A stretch of 64,000 nt of DNA from Staphylococcus simiae (GCF_017357005.1 NZ_CP071589.1:1984001-2048000), one strand, 5' to 3'; positions 48,329-58,691 are shown, counted from the first letter of the stretch. Made by a program: numbers and translations. The notes: generated by a model from the sequence alone, not told the origin.

Positions 48329-48862
48329 TTAATCGTTAAAATCTTCTTCGTCTTCAAACGCTTCTTCATCTTCTTCTAATTCATCTTCATCGTCTTCTTC
48401 AATAACGATATCTGCATGATTAATTTCTTCTTCAACAGGCTCATCTTCTGGATCATTTAATGTTTCTTGATCATCAGTTTCAGCTGGGATATCATCATCG
48501 TCATCTAATTCATCTTCACCTAATAATTTAAGATTTTGATCTTCTTCGTCATCATCATCTAAAATATCAAATTTTTGAATTGTAGGCGCTATTTTTTCTT
48601 CAATATCGTCAACTGAATACCAATCACGTAATCCCCATAAATTTTCACCAACATTTAAGAAACGGCCATCCGTATTTAAGTCAGTATAAAATTGTACGAC
48701 ACGTGTTTCGATATCTTCATATTCATAATCACCTAACGCTCTAAACTCATCGATGATATCATATAAGTTCATTGTTTCGCCTTTATCATTTAATAAAGTA
48801 TAAGCCATATCGATAAATGATTTCTCATCAACCATTTCTTTTGTATAATCTTGAATTTTCAT
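48329..48862 (-). CDS. rpoE: DNA-directed RNA polymerase subunit delta
   Basis: A Gram-positive RNA polymerase accessory subunit that speeds recycling and sharpens promoter selectivity. It has 177 aa: a folded N-terminal HARE-HTH-like domain (to about residue 90, [26 protein letters not shown]...[17 protein letters not shown]) and a very acidic disordered tail of D and E (about 105-177). It precedes pyrG on the same strand, but pyrG has its own promoter. Confidence 0.95.
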   Translation of the reverse strand: MKIQDYTKEMVDEKSFIDMAYTLLNDKGETMNLYDIIDEFRALGDYEYEDIETRVVQFYTDLNTDGRFLNVGENLWGLRDWYSVDDIEEKIAPTIQKFDILDDDDEEDQNLKLLGEDELDDDDDIPAETDDQETLNDPEDEPVEEEINHADIVIEEDDEDELEEDEEAFEDEEDFND

Positions 48863-48973
48863 TGCCCAATACTTCCTTTCAAAGGATATTATCTTAATTT
48901 ATACGTTTTAATTCATTTATATATAGTAACAAAACTAAATTATAAATGACAATATGATATTTCGCAATCACTG

Positions 48974-49840
48974 TTAATAATTTAAATACTTTTCATAAAC
49001 GACATAGTCTTCAGTTTGTTCTATTTCAACAAAATTACTATTAATACATAATGCTTTAAATTCATTATTCTGTCCAAATAAAATCATAGACATAACTGTT
49101 AAGTTATCATAATTTTTTCGTAAATATGTAGGTAGTTGACGCAAGGCGCTTGAACCTATACCGTTAAAACGATATGTTTTATCTACTTCAATAGCTTCAA
49201 TATTCATACGTGAACCATCTTGTTTAAGTGCAATGAAACCCACCTTGTTGTCGTCGATAATTAAGTTGATAATATGTACATTCGTTATATCTGACCGACT
49301 TTCTTCAACTAATCGTAAAGAAGACACATGTTTAGAATCTAAATCTAAATAATATAACCTTTCTTTTCCAATTGGGCCTTCCTCTTTGGTTGCTGTATGC
49401 ATGAATCCGCCACGTTCATATAAATTCCACGCGTTATCATTTTCAGCATCGACAACCAAATATAAATGATTAAAATCTGGAAATAATTGTTGTACATATT
49501 GTGGTAACGACATCATAATTTTTGTACCATAACCATATCCTTGAAAACGTTCATTAATTGATAATGAACGAATATAAACTACATTTTCAGGTGTATCATA
49601 CCCCTCATGTTGATAATATTGATGTAGCACGAAGAAACCTACAACATCACCTTGATCATTTATAGCAACATTAGCTATTCTATCTGGATCTTGTAATGCA
49701 TCGTCAATTACCGTTTTGGGTAGCGACGAATATATTTGTTGTCTGTCATTTAATTCAAACGCATTAATTTGAGCACGATACTGTTCATCAAATGCTTTTA
49801 AAGTTATACCTTCAAAATGTAATGTTTTATCCATATTCAT
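48974..49840 (-). CDS. Protein with two GNAT acetyltransferase domains
   Basis: A 288-residue protein. The first GNAT domain (about 1-165) has a full acetyl-CoA loop, SLSINERFQGYGYGTKIM, and NAWNLYERGGF. The second (about 175-288) is weaker but still shows IEVDKTYRFNGIGSSALRQL. Such duplicated N-acetyltransferases are common in Firmicutes, and the substrate cannot be read from sequence. It lies upstream of rpoE and divergent from coaW, with no obvious partner. Confidence 0.8.
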   Translation of the reverse strand: MNMDKTLHFEGITLKAFDEQYRAQINAFELNDRQQIYSSLPKTVIDDALQDPDRIANVAINDQGDVVGFFVLHQYYQHEGYDTPENVVYIRSLSINERFQGYGYGTKIMMSLPQYVQQLFPDFNHLYLVVDAENDNAWNLYERGGFMHTATKEEGPIGKERLYYLDLDSKHVSSLRLVEESRSDITNVHIINLIIDDNKVGFIALKQDGSRMNIEAIEVDKTYRFNGIGSSALRQLPTYLRKNYDNLTVMSMILFGQNNEFKALCINSNFVEIEQTEDYVVYEKYLNY

Positions 49841-49954
49841 TGTAATATCCCCTATCGTTTCAATTGTTTAAAACCCCATTTAATTGTAACCATCTTAATA
49901 AAATATTACTATTACTTACCCATATTCTCGAGCCTTTATACACCATTAAAAGTT

Positions 49955-50105
49955 GCGCCTGAGACAAAAAGCATTTTACATTTAATTTAAAGTGTTTGGC
50001 AGTAACTGTCTGGTTTTCAAAGCGTTGATAAATCACCATTCTGAAAACCTAGTCAGTCTTGCCGGGGTGGGATGACGAAATAAATTTATTTCTATCTCAC
50101 TCCCA
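49955..50105. repeat. R2 interspersed repeat, copy b (inverted)
   Basis: Opposite orientation to the other two: begins GCGCCTGAGACAAAAAGCATTTT, contains GGCAGTAACTGTCTGG and CTAGTCAGTCTTGCCGGGG, and ends TTTCTATCTCACTCCCA. It fills most of the 355-bp GNAT-coaW interval. No coding potential. Confidence 0.75.
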
Positions 50106-50195
50106 ACTTCTATGCTAAATTGTCAACTTCCTCTTGTAATTTAGCTATTTTACTATACTATTATTTAAGAATATAAATAATAAGGTGGGAATAGT

Positions 50196-50999
50196 ATGAA
50201 AGTTGGCATTGATGCTGGAGGTACGTTAATCAAGATCGTTCAAGAGCAAGATAACCAACGTTTTTATAGTACTGAATTAACTAAAGATATAGATAAAGTT
50301 ATTGAATGGCTAAACCAACAAACTATTGAACAAATAAGTCTAACTGGTGGCAATGCTGGAATAATTGCTGAAAATATATCTCAGCCTAGTCAAATTCATG
50401 TTGAATTCGATGCAGCATCTAAAGGTTTAAGTATGTTACTTAAAGATCAAGGTCATGATATATCACAATACATATTTGCCAATGTCGGAACTGGTACGTC
50501 ATTACATTATTTTGATGGTCACGAACAACGACGTGTTGGTGGTATTGGAACTGGTGGCGGTATGATTCAAGGTTTAGGTTACTTATTAACACAATTGACT
50601 GATTACACTGAACTGACTAACCTTGCGCAACATGGCGATAGAAATACCATTGATTTAAAAGTAAAACATATTTATAAAGATACGGAACCACCTATTCCTG
50701 GTGATTTAACCGCTGCAAATTTTGGTAATGTATTACATCATTTAGATGCTGATTTTAATGCAAGTAATAAACTGGCATCAGTTATCGGAGTTGTTGGCGA
50801 GGTTATCACTACTATGGCGATTACCGTCGCACGCGAGTTTAATACTGATAATATTGTCTATATTGGTTCATCGTTTAACAATAATCAATTATTACGCGAA
50901 GTAGTAGAAGATTATACAGTCTTAAGAGGATGCAAACCATTTTATATTGAGCATGGTGCATTTTCTGGCGCAATTGGGGCTTTATATTTAAATCAATAA
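50196..50999 (+). CDS. coaW: Type II pantothenate kinase
   Basis: Phosphorylates pantothenate, the first step of coenzyme A synthesis. It has 267 aa. The ASKHA-fold start [48 protein letters not shown] and [10 protein letters not shown] are those of the staphylococcal type II enzyme, which in S. aureus resists feedback by CoA. AAGGTGG precedes the ATG. Confidence 0.94.
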   Translation: MKVGIDAGGTLIKIVQEQDNQRFYSTELTKDIDKVIEWLNQQTIEQISLTGGNAGIIAENISQPSQIHVEFDAASKGLSMLLKDQGHDISQYIFANVGTGTSLHYFDGHEQRRVGGIGTGGGMIQGLGYLLTQLTDYTELTNLAQHGDRNTIDLKVKHIYKDTEPPIPGDLTAANFGNVLHHLDADFNASNKLASVIGVVGEVITTMAITVAREFNTDNIVYIGSSFNNNQLLREVVEDYTVLRGCKPFYIEHGAFSGAIGALYLNQ

Positions 51000-51016
51000 A
51001 ATCTAAGTGCATAGTA

Positions 51017-51066
51017 AAAACCATGACTAAACGATATACTTACGAAACATCGAGTCATGGTTTTAT
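51017..51066. terminator. Shared terminator of coaW and the DUF2750-like gene
   Basis: AAAACCATGACT pairs with AGTCATGGTTTT; TATTTTTAT follows on the plus strand and TACTATGC on the minus strand. Confidence 0.8.
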
Positions 51067-51076
51067 TTTTATAATA

Positions 51077-51751
51077 TTAAAATGTTAGTTCATTAGAAAG
51101 TTTTTGAGCTGAAATAACTGTACCTACTACACCTGATTTCAAATCAATAGCAACTGCTTTATTATCATCTCGTAATTCATCTAACCAGTCGCTAAATACA
51201 GAACCTTCTATTGTGATTAAGTCACACTCTTCAAAATCTTCATCACGAACTTTTGCTGCTCTATTCTTAATACTCCATACTGGCATTATATATGGTTTTT
51301 CATTTTCATCATCATTTTCACTAATAAGAATAAATTGCTTATACCCTTTTTTAGTTAAACCATATACTTCATCATATTTAGCAACATCTTGTACAAATTC
51401 TTTGATACGAATTTTATCTAATTCAGTCATTAATTCTTGTGTTACATTAACAACATTTACTAATATTCCATCATCTTCTGAAGTATGATTTATCAGTACT
51501 TTATCTTGATCATCAAACAAATCATCTAGCTCGTAAGTCGCGAAACGATCGACATCCATTCTTACTACTTTATCAAATGGAACTTGTTCATTTGTCAGGT
51601 AAGATGTTGCCATTTCTTCATCTGTCCATACAGCAACATAAGATACACCTTCGTAATCTAAACGGACTAGTCGCTTATTTTTAGAGGCAAAATAGATATA
51701 TTCATTTATTAATATATCTCTAAAAAACGAATACGTTTTATATGACATCAT
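51077..51751 (-). CDS. DUF2750-like protein, two related halves
   Basis: A 224-residue acidic cytosolic protein. The second half (about 130-222) has the layout of DUF2750: KKGYKQFILISENDDENEKPYIMPVWSIKNRAA, then DFEECDLITIEGSVFSDWLDEL and DNKAVAIDLK. The first half (NKRLVRLDYEGVSYVAVWTDEEMATSYL...VVRMDVDRFATYELDDLFDDQDKVLIN) repeats the same order, so the protein may be an internal duplication. This similarity is from memory and eye, not from a search. No catalytic residues stand out. Function unknown; it shares a terminator with coaW. Confidence 0.55.
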   Translation of the reverse strand: MMSYKTYSFFRDILINEYIYFASKNKRLVRLDYEGVSYVAVWTDEEMATSYLTNEQVPFDKVVRMDVDRFATYELDDLFDDQDKVLINHTSEDDGILVNVVNVTQELMTELDKIRIKEFVQDVAKYDEVYGLTKKGYKQFILISENDDENEKPYIMPVWSIKNRAAKVRDEDFEECDLITIEGSVFSDWLDELRDDNKAVAIDLKSGVVGTVISAQKLSNELTF

Positions 51752-51909
51752 AGACCCTCACTTTTTTATAATCATTACTTCAAATACTAAATGACACAAT
51801 CTTTATAGTCAATGTTATGTTAAAACATTTATTTCCATTATCATAATATTGAACATTACAAAAAAATGACGGCTAGCACGATAATAACTTTTAAAAAATG
51901 TGTCAATAT

Positions 51910-51960
51910 AAAATCGAGTAGCCAATCACCGTAATGAATAACGTATGATTGGCTTTATAG
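51910..51960 (-). terminator. Probable terminator of the ATP-grasp gene
   Basis: On the minus strand GCCAATCA (51946-51953 read back) pairs with TGATTGGC, followed by TACTCGATTTTATATTG; the T-run is weak. Confidence 0.5.
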
Positions 51961-53157
51961 TTAGTTGTTATTTGTGATATCTGCTAAAAATTGTTGTTCT
52001 TTGCGAATAATCTCATCTTTAGAGTCACCGTGCCAAATACATCCAAATCTCGAATTGACTTTATCTTTACCATACCAATCACCATCATAATATGATAAAG
52101 GATATAATACGCCCTGCTTAATGTAACGTAAAATGGTTTGGAAAAAGTGTTCATTATCACCTTGAGAATGGTAACTATAAAATTTTTGATACCCTTGTTT
52201 TAATTCTTTAGATAACAATAACATGCTTGTTGAACCATTTTGTCTAAAATTTAAATCAATAGCATAGACGTTATCATTGTCATCTAACAATAAATCAAAA
52301 CCTGCTATACCAAAAAAGCCATGATTAACACCGATTTCCATAATATGTCTTCCTGCTTCAATCACATGTTGTGGTACTTCTTGCGCATTTTCATTACCAT
52401 TATAAAAACCATAACGATCTGTTAATTGTGTCGCAGAACCGATATATTGAATACCTATTTCTTCTGAATAAGCAAACTGTACACAATAATTTTGTCGTTC
52501 ATTAATTTTTTGTTCAATTATTAGTGACTCTGTTTCATCAGTTGCTTCTTGTATACGTTGAGTAGCTTTAGCTAAATCTTCGTCATTATAACAAATCATC
52601 ACGCCATAACCACCAGCAGTTGGCAAATCATCCCCTGGTTTAATAACAAATGGATAATCCCAATGCTTAATACGTTGTTCGAAATCTTCAATGGCTACGA
52701 TTTCTCTATTAGGAAGATACTTGCCATCAGTCCATTCTGGAATTCGCGCTTTATTATTTAATGCTACAAAGACATCCTTATCAAGCGCATAATACTTTTT
52801 ATTTAAAATCGTTTCGTCATGTATATATTGAAAATATAATTTTTTATGTTGTTCGTATGCTAATTTTTGAATCAACTGCTCATATGATTGTTGATTATTA
52901 AATGTATATATCTGTTGTGGTACTTCTTTATTTATCGCCTTAAATAGTATGTCAAGTTTATCTGTAACACTTGCTTCATGAACAATGACAGGAAACTGAT
53001 TGGCAATTAGTAATTCTCTGCCAGTCAAAAAGTTAGATTGATGTTCATCTGGTTTTAACCATGGATTAGATATATATGATGGTCTTGATGAATAAACAAC
53101 ATCTTCATTATATAAATCACTTAGAGTTAATAAAGGCTCATAAATTGTATTAGTCAT
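51961..53157 (-). CDS. ATP-grasp ligase of unknown substrate
   Basis: A 398-residue ATP-grasp enzyme. The ATP-binding lid and strands are readable: YPFVIKPGDDLPTAGGYGVMIC (P-loop-like), ESLIIEQKI, and GFDLLLDDNDNVYAIDLNFRQNGSTSMLLL, with Asp/Asn metal ligands. The N-terminal about 150 residues (SRPSYISNPWLKPDEHQ...) resemble the preATP-grasp region of peptide or amino-acid ligases but match nothing I can name. It is translationally coupled to an M20D peptidase (stop/start TAATG, one shared base). A carboxylate-amine ligation is likely, for example of an amino acid or small peptide; the real substrate is unknown. Confidence 0.75.
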   Translation of the reverse strand: MTNTIYEPLLTLSDLYNEDVVYSSRPSYISNPWLKPDEHQSNFLTGRELLIANQFPVIVHEASVTDKLDILFKAINKEVPQQIYTFNNQQSYEQLIQKLAYEQHKKLYFQYIHDETILNKKYYALDKDVFVALNNKARIPEWTDGKYLPNREIVAIEDFEQRIKHWDYPFVIKPGDDLPTAGGYGVMICYNDEDLAKATQRIQEATDETESLIIEQKINERQNYCVQFAYSEEIGIQYIGSATQLTDRYGFYNGNENAQEVPQHVIEAGRHIMEIGVNHGFFGIAGFDLLLDDNDNVYAIDLNFRQNGSTSMLLLSKELKQGYQKFYSYHSQGDNEHFFQTILRYIKQGVLYPLSYYDGDWYGKDKVNSRFGCIWHGDSKDEIIRKEQQFLADITNNN

Positions 53158-54341
53158 TACTTCCCATTCCCTTTCACATGTGCATGCTCATCTTTTATTT
53201 CTTTTAATAATTGCGGGTGCTCAATTAGCTCCAAACTCATTAACACCATTATCTTTGCACCATTGATTAAAGCTTGATCACCATGTACACTAGCTGCTGC
53301 TTCTCTAAAACGGTGTGTATGTCCAACTAAATTTCTAGAACCTATTTTAATATGTGGATGTATAGTCGGAACGATGTGACTAACATTACCCGTATCTGTA
53401 GAGCCATAACCAAAATCATCATCAATGACTGCTTCTCCAATCTCTACAGCATATTTTTCAAATAAATCATCAAGTTTAGGTGCTTTGATAAATTCATTTA
53501 CGCCATTTTGAATTGGTCCAAATTCATAATCACAACCTGTTTGTATTGCTGCTCCTTTAGCAATTTGCTTAACTTTTTCAGTTAAGATATCTAATTCCTT
53601 TCTCGTCATTGCACGTGTATAAAAACGTGCATGAGTATAATCAGGAATAATGTTTGCAGCTTGACCACCATCAAGTATGACACCATGAACACGTTGATCT
53701 TTTTTAATATGTTGTCTTAATTGTGCTACGCCATTGAAATAACTGATCATGGCATCAAGGGCATTTAAAGCTTCATCCGCATTTTCAGAGGCATGAGCAC
53801 TTTTACCATAAAATTTAACGTCTAGAACATCTACAGCCAAAGTATTAATGGTCTTATATGTTTCATTGCCCGGATGTATCATTAAAGCAACATCAATTTG
53901 ATCAATAATGCCAGCTTTAACATAAGATGCTTTAGCACTACCATTTTCCCCACCTTCTTCAGCTGGGCAACCAAGTACGACAATTTTCCCTCCTATACGA
54001 TCAATCACTTGTTTTAATGCAATCCCTGCTAAGACACTTGCAGTACCAATAATATTATGTCCGCACGCATGTCCTAAACCTGGTAATGCATCGTATTCAG
54101 CAAGAAATCCGATTGCTGGACCTGGTTTATCTGCTTCATATGTTGCAATAAACCCTGTCGCATGACCCGCAATATCTGTTTCAATATCAAAATTGTTATC
54201 TTTAAGTTGATCAATTAAAATACGTGAAGCAAATATTTCTTCGTTACCTAACTCTGGTCGTTCATGTATTCTATGACTTATTTCAATATACTTATATTTA
54301 TTTGTCTCTATATAATCTAATAGTTGTTGTTTTATTTCCAT
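53157..54341 (-). CDS. M20 family (ACY1L2-type) amidohydrolase/dipeptidase
   Basis: A 394-residue di-metal peptidase. The ACY1L2-type signature GFLAEYDALPGLGHACGHNIIGT is complete, with ligands His91, Cys93 and His95. PAEEGGENGSAKA supplies the catalytic Glu pair, ALMIHPGN another ligand, and TDTGNVSHIVPTIHPHIKIG the C-terminal one. The lid domain (about 175-290) is present. Relatives are PM20D2, a beta-alanyl-lysine dipeptidase, and bacterial AbgB, a p-aminobenzoyl-glutamate hydrolase. It is followed directly by the ATP-grasp gene and lies divergent from luxS. The substrate is unproven. Confidence 0.85.
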   Translation of the reverse strand: MEIKQQLLDYIETNKYKYIEISHRIHERPELGNEEIFASRILIDQLKDNNFDIETDIAGHATGFIATYEADKPGPAIGFLAEYDALPGLGHACGHNIIGTASVLAGIALKQVIDRIGGKIVVLGCPAEEGGENGSAKASYVKAGIIDQIDVALMIHPGNETYKTINTLAVDVLDVKFYGKSAHASENADEALNALDAMISYFNGVAQLRQHIKKDQRVHGVILDGGQAANIIPDYTHARFYTRAMTRKELDILTEKVKQIAKGAAIQTGCDYEFGPIQNGVNEFIKAPKLDDLFEKYAVEIGEAVIDDDFGYGSTDTGNVSHIVPTIHPHIKIGSRNLVGHTHRFREAAASVHGDQALINGAKIMVLMSLELIEHPQLLKEIKDEHAHVKGNGK

Positions 54342-54600
54342 TTTATAAAATCTCCCTTTTCCGCCCTATATATCATTAAATCAATATGTCATTGAGTTGT
54401 TTAAAATTAATTATTACTTATTCTATCGGTTTTGTTCATAGATGTCATCTAATTTTTCGTTTATTTACTAAATTTTCTAACAATTCAAAAGACTAAGGTA
54501 CTTTTTAAGTATTCAAATTGTAAATTTAGGAAGCTATTGATACAATCAACATATTATCAATACTTTAGTTTATTGCTTATTTATATAGGAGGAATTAACA

Positions 54601-55062
54601 ATGACAAAAATGAACGTCGAAAGTTTTAACTTGGATCACACGAAAGTCGTTGCACCATTTATTCGCTTGGCAGGAACAATGGAAGGTTTAAATGGGGATA
54701 TGATTCATAAATATGATATTCGTTTCAAACAACCAAATAAAGAACATATGGAAATGCCTGGATTACATTCTTTAGAACATTTAATGGCAGAAAATATTAG
54801 AAATCATAGTGACAAAGTTGTTGATTTAAGCCCAATGGGATGTCAAACAGGTTTCTATGTTTCATTTATTAATCATGATGACTATGAAGATGTCTTAAAT
54901 ATCGTTGAAGCAACACTAAAAGATGTCTTAAATGCAACAGAAGTACCAGCATGTAATGAAGTACAATGTGGATGGGCAGCTAGCCACTCATTAGAAGGTG
55001 CCAAAGAAATCGCACAAGCATTTTTAGATAAACGCAATGAATGGAACAAAGTATATGGTTAG
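54601..55062 (+). CDS. luxS: S-ribosylhomocysteine lyase LuxS
   Basis: Cleaves S-ribosylhomocysteine into homocysteine and DPD (the AI-2 precursor) in the activated methyl cycle. It has 153 aa, [29 protein letters not shown] at the N-terminus. The Fe/Zn ligands are His in SLEHLMAE (two) and Cys in EVQCGW; the catalytic Cys is in [15 protein letters not shown] precedes the ATG. Its stop codon runs straight into the hairpin array at 55061-55361, which may replace a normal terminator. Confidence 0.96.
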   Translation: MTKMNVESFNLDHTKVVAPFIRLAGTMEGLNGDMIHKYDIRFKQPNKEHMEMPGLHSLEHLMAENIRNHSDKVVDLSPMGCQTGFYVSFINHDDYEDVLNIVEATLKDVLNATEVPACNEVQCGWAASHSLEGAKEIAQAFLDKRNEWNKVYG

Positions 55063-55361
55063 AGCTAGTTAGATTTACAATCTTTACTAGCTCTTATGCA
55101 GTTGCACGAATAGTGTCAACTGTAATCCTTTAGTTTTGATTTTTAATCAATAGAACTTCTTATGCAATTGTTAGAGTTTCTGCTATCTTGGTAGCTAGAA
55201 ACTCTTATGCAGTTTATTATGAATTAATAAACTGTAAACCTTTTTCAAACCAATTGTAATCCTTTATTTTTGATTTTTAATCTTTAGTAGCTCTTATGCA
55301 GTTGCACGAATAGTGTCAACTGTAATCCTTTAGTTTTGATTTTTAATCAATAGAACTTCTT
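55061..55361. repeat. Hairpin repeat array behind luxS
   Basis: Four spaced copies of CTCTTATGCA or CTTCTTATGCA (55091, about 55157, 55202, 55291), each followed by a different small hairpin: GTTG-(cacgaatagtgt)-CAAC, AGAGTTTCT...AGAAACTCT, and GTTTATTA-(tgaat)-TAATAAAC. TGTAATCCTTT and TTGATTTTTAATC spacers recur. A 71-base segment at 55091-55161 is repeated exactly at 55291-55361. No open frame. A first hairpin AGAGCTAGT/ACTAGCTCT (55061-55094) overlaps the luxS stop. Confidence 0.7.
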
Positions 55362-55476
55362 GGGAGTGAGATAGAAATAAATTTTAAAAATTTATTTCGT
55401 AATATCACCCCGGCAAGACTGACTAGGTTTGTAAAACGTTGAATTGTCAACGTTTTATAATCCAGACAGTTACTGC
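55362..55476. repeat. R2 interspersed repeat, copy c (inserted in the array)
   Basis: GGGAGTGAGATAGAAATAAA...CACCCCGGCAAGACTGACTAGG...TAATCCAGACAGTTACTGC. The flanks CTTCTT and CAATTGTTAGAGTTTCTGC match the uninterrupted array copy at 55156-55201, where only ATG separates them. So this segment entered later, and its ends can be read to the base. Confidence 0.8.
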
Positions 55477-55567
55477 CAATTGTTAGAGTTTCTGCTATCT
55501 TGGTAGCTAGAAAATCTTGCGGCTAGGACAAAAAGCATTTTTCACAGCAACCAATTATATTCCATAA

Positions 55568-55613
55568 AAATAACGCAGAAGTTGAAACATTCAAGTTTCG
55601 ACCTCTGCGTTTA
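55568..55613 (-). terminator. Terminator of the deoB-doxX transcript
   Basis: On the minus strand ACGCAGAGGTCGAAACTTGA pairs with TTCAACTTCTGCGT in inverted order, then TATTTTTATGG. Confidence 0.75.
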
Positions 55614-55616
55614 ATT

Positions 55617-55976
55617 TTATAATTTCTTAATGATACTCATAAGTACAAATTGTAATGGTAGTCTTGCGTATAGTTGCCATGTTGGCAATTGTTTATCTCC
55701 TAAAGGCAACTTTTTAACTGCCATATAAATATTAGCTGGAAATACTGCTAATAAGAATAAATTTATAGCTGTTTTTAACCATTGTGCTGGGCGCTTAACT
55801 AATAATGCGATACCAAAGAAAATTTCAAAAACACCAGTTACTAAAACTGCAGTTTTTCTTAAAGGTAAGCTCTTGGGGATAATATTTCTAAATTTCGGCT
55901 CACTTGTAAAGTGTAACACCCCTATCGCACTAAAACTTATACCTAATAAATATCTTAGTAATTTCAACTTATTCAT
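55617..55976 (-). CDS. DoxX family membrane protein
   Basis: A membrane protein of about 119 residues with four hydrophobic helices ([68 protein letters not shown]). The F-x-x-x-G-x-x-H-F and [10 protein letters not shown] signatures fit the DoxX-like group. Its start overlaps the deoB stop by 8 bases (ATG 55976; a TTG at 55982 is an alternative), so it is cotranslated with deoB. Function unknown; DoxX relatives are tied to redox or thiosulfate metabolism in other bacteria. Confidence 0.78.
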   Translation of the reverse strand: MNKLKLLRYLLGISFSAIGVLHFTSEPKFRNIIPKSLPLRKTAVLVTGVFEIFFGIALLVKRPAQWLKTAINLFLLAVFPANIYMAVKKLPLGDKQLPTWQLYARLPLQFVLMSIIKKL

Positions 55977-57153
55977 CTCCAATTTCTTTTAAATAACTTT
56001 TACCATATTGTGGTAGCTCTACGTTGAAATTATCTGCGATTGTTGCACCAATTGAACTAAATGTTGTATCACCTTCTAATGCATGTCCACCTTTAAATTT
56101 CGGACTATACATTAACACCGGTATATATTCTCTAGTATGATCTGTGCCATCAGCGGTTGGATCATTACCATGATCTGCTGTAATTATGACTAAGTCGTCT
56201 TCTTGTAAATGACTAAATAATTCTGGTAAACGTTCATCAAAATCTTTGATTGCTTGAGCGTAACCTGGTTTATCACGACGATGGCCATATAATGCATCGA
56301 AATCAACAAGATTTAAGAAACTAATACCATTAAAATCTTGTTGTACAACTTTAATAAGTTGATCCATACCATCCATATTACTCTTAGTACGAATCGCTTC
56401 CGTCACACCTTCGCCATCATAAATATCATTAATTTTACCAATAGCAATCACATCATAACCCGCATCTTTCAAACTATTCATTACTGTTTTACCGAAAGGT
56501 TTCAAAGCATAATCATGTCGATTAGATGTTCTTGTGAAGTTACCAGGCTCACCAACATATGGTCGTGCAATAATACGACCAATTAAATATTTAGGATCTT
56601 TAGTTAATTCGCGAACCTTTTCACAAATATCATATAATTCTTCTAAAGGAATAATATCTTCATGTGCAGCAATTTGCAATACAGGATCTGCACTAGTGTA
56701 GACGATTAAATCACCAGTTTTCATTTGATGTTCGCCCCACTCATCAATAATTTGAGTTCCAGAAGCAGGTCTATTGGCAACTACTTTACGACCAGTCATA
56801 TCTTCAATTTCTTTAACTAATTCGTCTGGAAAACCATCAGGATAGACTTTAAATGGTTGCATAATGTTTAAGCCCATAATTTCCCAATGTCCCGTCATCG
56901 TATCCTTACCTACCGAAGCTTCACTTAATTTAGTATAAAATGCTTGTGGTTGATCTACAGCTGAAATAACAGGTAGATCGTCAATATTGCCTAATCCTAA
57001 GTTCTCAAGGTTAGGTAATGATTGTTCAAAGCCTTCTAACGTATGTCTTAAAGTATGTGCGCCTTCATCATTAAAATCAGCAGCATCAGGGCCTTCGCCA
57101 ATACCTACCGAATCCATAACAATAAGGTGAATTCTTTTAAATGGTTTAGTCAT
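55969..57153 (-). CDS. deoB: Phosphopentomutase
   Basis: Interconverts (deoxy)ribose 1- and 5-phosphate in nucleoside breakdown. It has 394 aa from the ATG at 57153, 9 bases after AGGAG. The alkaline-phosphatase-type metal sites are in [30 protein letters not shown] (phospho-threonine), [22 protein letters not shown]. It follows pdp by 12 bases on the same strand and is coupled to the DoxX gene. Confidence 0.95.
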   Translation of the reverse strand: MTKPFKRIHLIVMDSVGIGEGPDAADFNDEGAHTLRHTLEGFEQSLPNLENLGLGNIDDLPVISAVDQPQAFYTKLSEASVGKDTMTGHWEIMGLNIMQPFKVYPDGFPDELVKEIEDMTGRKVVANRPASGTQIIDEWGEHQMKTGDLIVYTSADPVLQIAAHEDIIPLEELYDICEKVRELTKDPKYLIGRIIARPYVGEPGNFTRTSNRHDYALKPFGKTVMNSLKDAGYDVIAIGKINDIYDGEGVTEAIRTKSNMDGMDQLIKVVQQDFNGISFLNLVDFDALYGHRRDKPGYAQAIKDFDERLPELFSHLQEDDLVIITADHGNDPTADGTDHTREYIPVLMYSPKFKGGHALEGDTTFSSIGATIADNFNVELPQYGKSYLKEIGDE

Positions 57154-57165
57154 TTTCTCCAACTC

Positions 57166-58467
57166 CTAGTCAGTAATTATTTTATGAATTAATGTTGGTG
57201 AAACATTGTTATTTGAGATAGTAATACTTTCATCTAATTTTTGTAATACATCATCAACATTTTGTCGATTACTATGAATCGTCAATAAAGATTCTCCTTG
57301 TTCTACTTTATCCCCAATCTTCTTATTTAAAACAATTCCAACAGCTAAATCAATATCATCTTCCTTAGTAAGACGTCCTGCACCTAGCATCATTGATGCC
57401 ACACCAATATTATTAGAAATTAATTGTGTAACATATCCTGATTGCTGCGCCTGATATTCAATTTGATATGTTGCTTGAGGTAACTTTTCAGGATGATCTA
57501 CAATGGTAGCATCTCCACCTTGGTTGATAATAAATTGCTTGAATTTGTCTAAAGCTGCACCAGATTGAATTGCTTGTTGCAGTTTTGCTCTTGCTTCATC
57601 CAATGTTTCAGCTTGTTGCGCTAAGACAACCATCTGTGAACCTAATGTTAACACCAATTCAGTTAAATCTTTAGGACCATTACCTTTCAATGTATCAATG
57701 GCTTCTTGCAATTCAAGTGCATTGCCAATGGCACGTCCAAGTGGTTGATCCATATCCGAAATAATCGCCATCGTTTTTCTACCTACATTATTACCGATAC
57801 GAACCATTGCATGTGCTAGTGCTTCAGAATCTGCCAACGTTTTCATAAAGGCACCACTGCCAGTTTTAACATCTAGAACAATAGCATCTGCACCAGCAGC
57901 AATTTTTTTACTCATTATAGAGGAAGCTATTAATGGTATTGAATTAACTGTTCCTGTCACATCTCTTAAGGCATATAATTTTTTATCCGCCGGTGTTAAA
58001 TTTCCTGATTGTCCTACAACCGCTACTTTATTATCGTTAACTAATTTTACAAAGGTATCTTCATCTATTTCAACATGAAAACCATCGATAGATTCTAGTT
58101 TATCAATCGTTCCACCTGTATGACCAAGACCTCGACCACTCATTTTTGCTACAGGTACACCAACAGCAGCAACTAATGGTGCTAAAACTAATGTTGTTGT
58201 ATCACCAACGCCTCCAGTAGAATGTTTATCTACTTTAATACCGTTAATAGCACTTAAATCAATGACATCACCAGAATTTACCATCGCCATTGTTAGAGCA
58301 GCTCGTTCATCATCATTCATATCTTGAAAATATATTGCCATTGCTAAACTTGATGCCTGATAATCAGGTATATCCCCATTAACATACCCTTCAATAAAAA
58401 AGTTAATTTCTTCTGTTGTTAAAGCGTGACCGTCTCTTTTCTTTTCAATTATGTCTATCATTCTCAT
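57166..58467 (-). CDS. pdp: Pyrimidine-nucleoside phosphorylase
   Basis: Splits thymidine, uridine and deoxyuridine with phosphate. It has 433 aa from the ATG at 58467 ([20 protein letters not shown]), behind AAAGGATG. The signature [20 protein letters not shown] and the phosphate loop [17 protein letters not shown] are complete. It forms an operon with deoB and the DoxX gene. The 224 bp to deoC hold no recognisable element. Confidence 0.95.
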   Translation of the reverse strand: MRMIDIIEKKRDGHALTTEEINFFIEGYVNGDIPDYQASSLAMAIYFQDMNDDERAALTMAMVNSGDVIDLSAINGIKVDKHSTGGVGDTTTLVLAPLVAAVGVPVAKMSGRGLGHTGGTIDKLESIDGFHVEIDEDTFVKLVNDNKVAVVGQSGNLTPADKKLYALRDVTGTVNSIPLIASSIMSKKIAAGADAIVLDVKTGSGAFMKTLADSEALAHAMVRIGNNVGRKTMAIISDMDQPLGRAIGNALELQEAIDTLKGNGPKDLTELVLTLGSQMVVLAQQAETLDEARAKLQQAIQSGAALDKFKQFIINQGGDATIVDHPEKLPQATYQIEYQAQQSGYVTQLISNNIGVASMMLGAGRLTKEDDIDLAVGIVLNKKIGDKVEQGESLLTIHSNRQNVDDVLQKLDESITISNNNVSPTLIHKIITD

Positions 58468-58691
58468 AACTATCATCCTTTGTTATAGATTTTAAGAGCT
58501 GTAATCGACTATCAAGATATGATGACATTTATCAACTCGCCATATAACAATAGCCTCAGATGTTTCCCGATCATTCCCAGTTATTGAATTGCTATCTCTT
58601 TGAAATTCCAACTAATCAATTAAGTATGATGTTCTATGAACAATTTCATTCTATTACAGTTATGTTTAGCTATTTCGTCTAAAGTCTAATT

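Noticed and set aside
55061..55361. CRISPR array
   Set aside because: The repeats are not of constant length, spacers are themselves repeated, and no cas gene is present.
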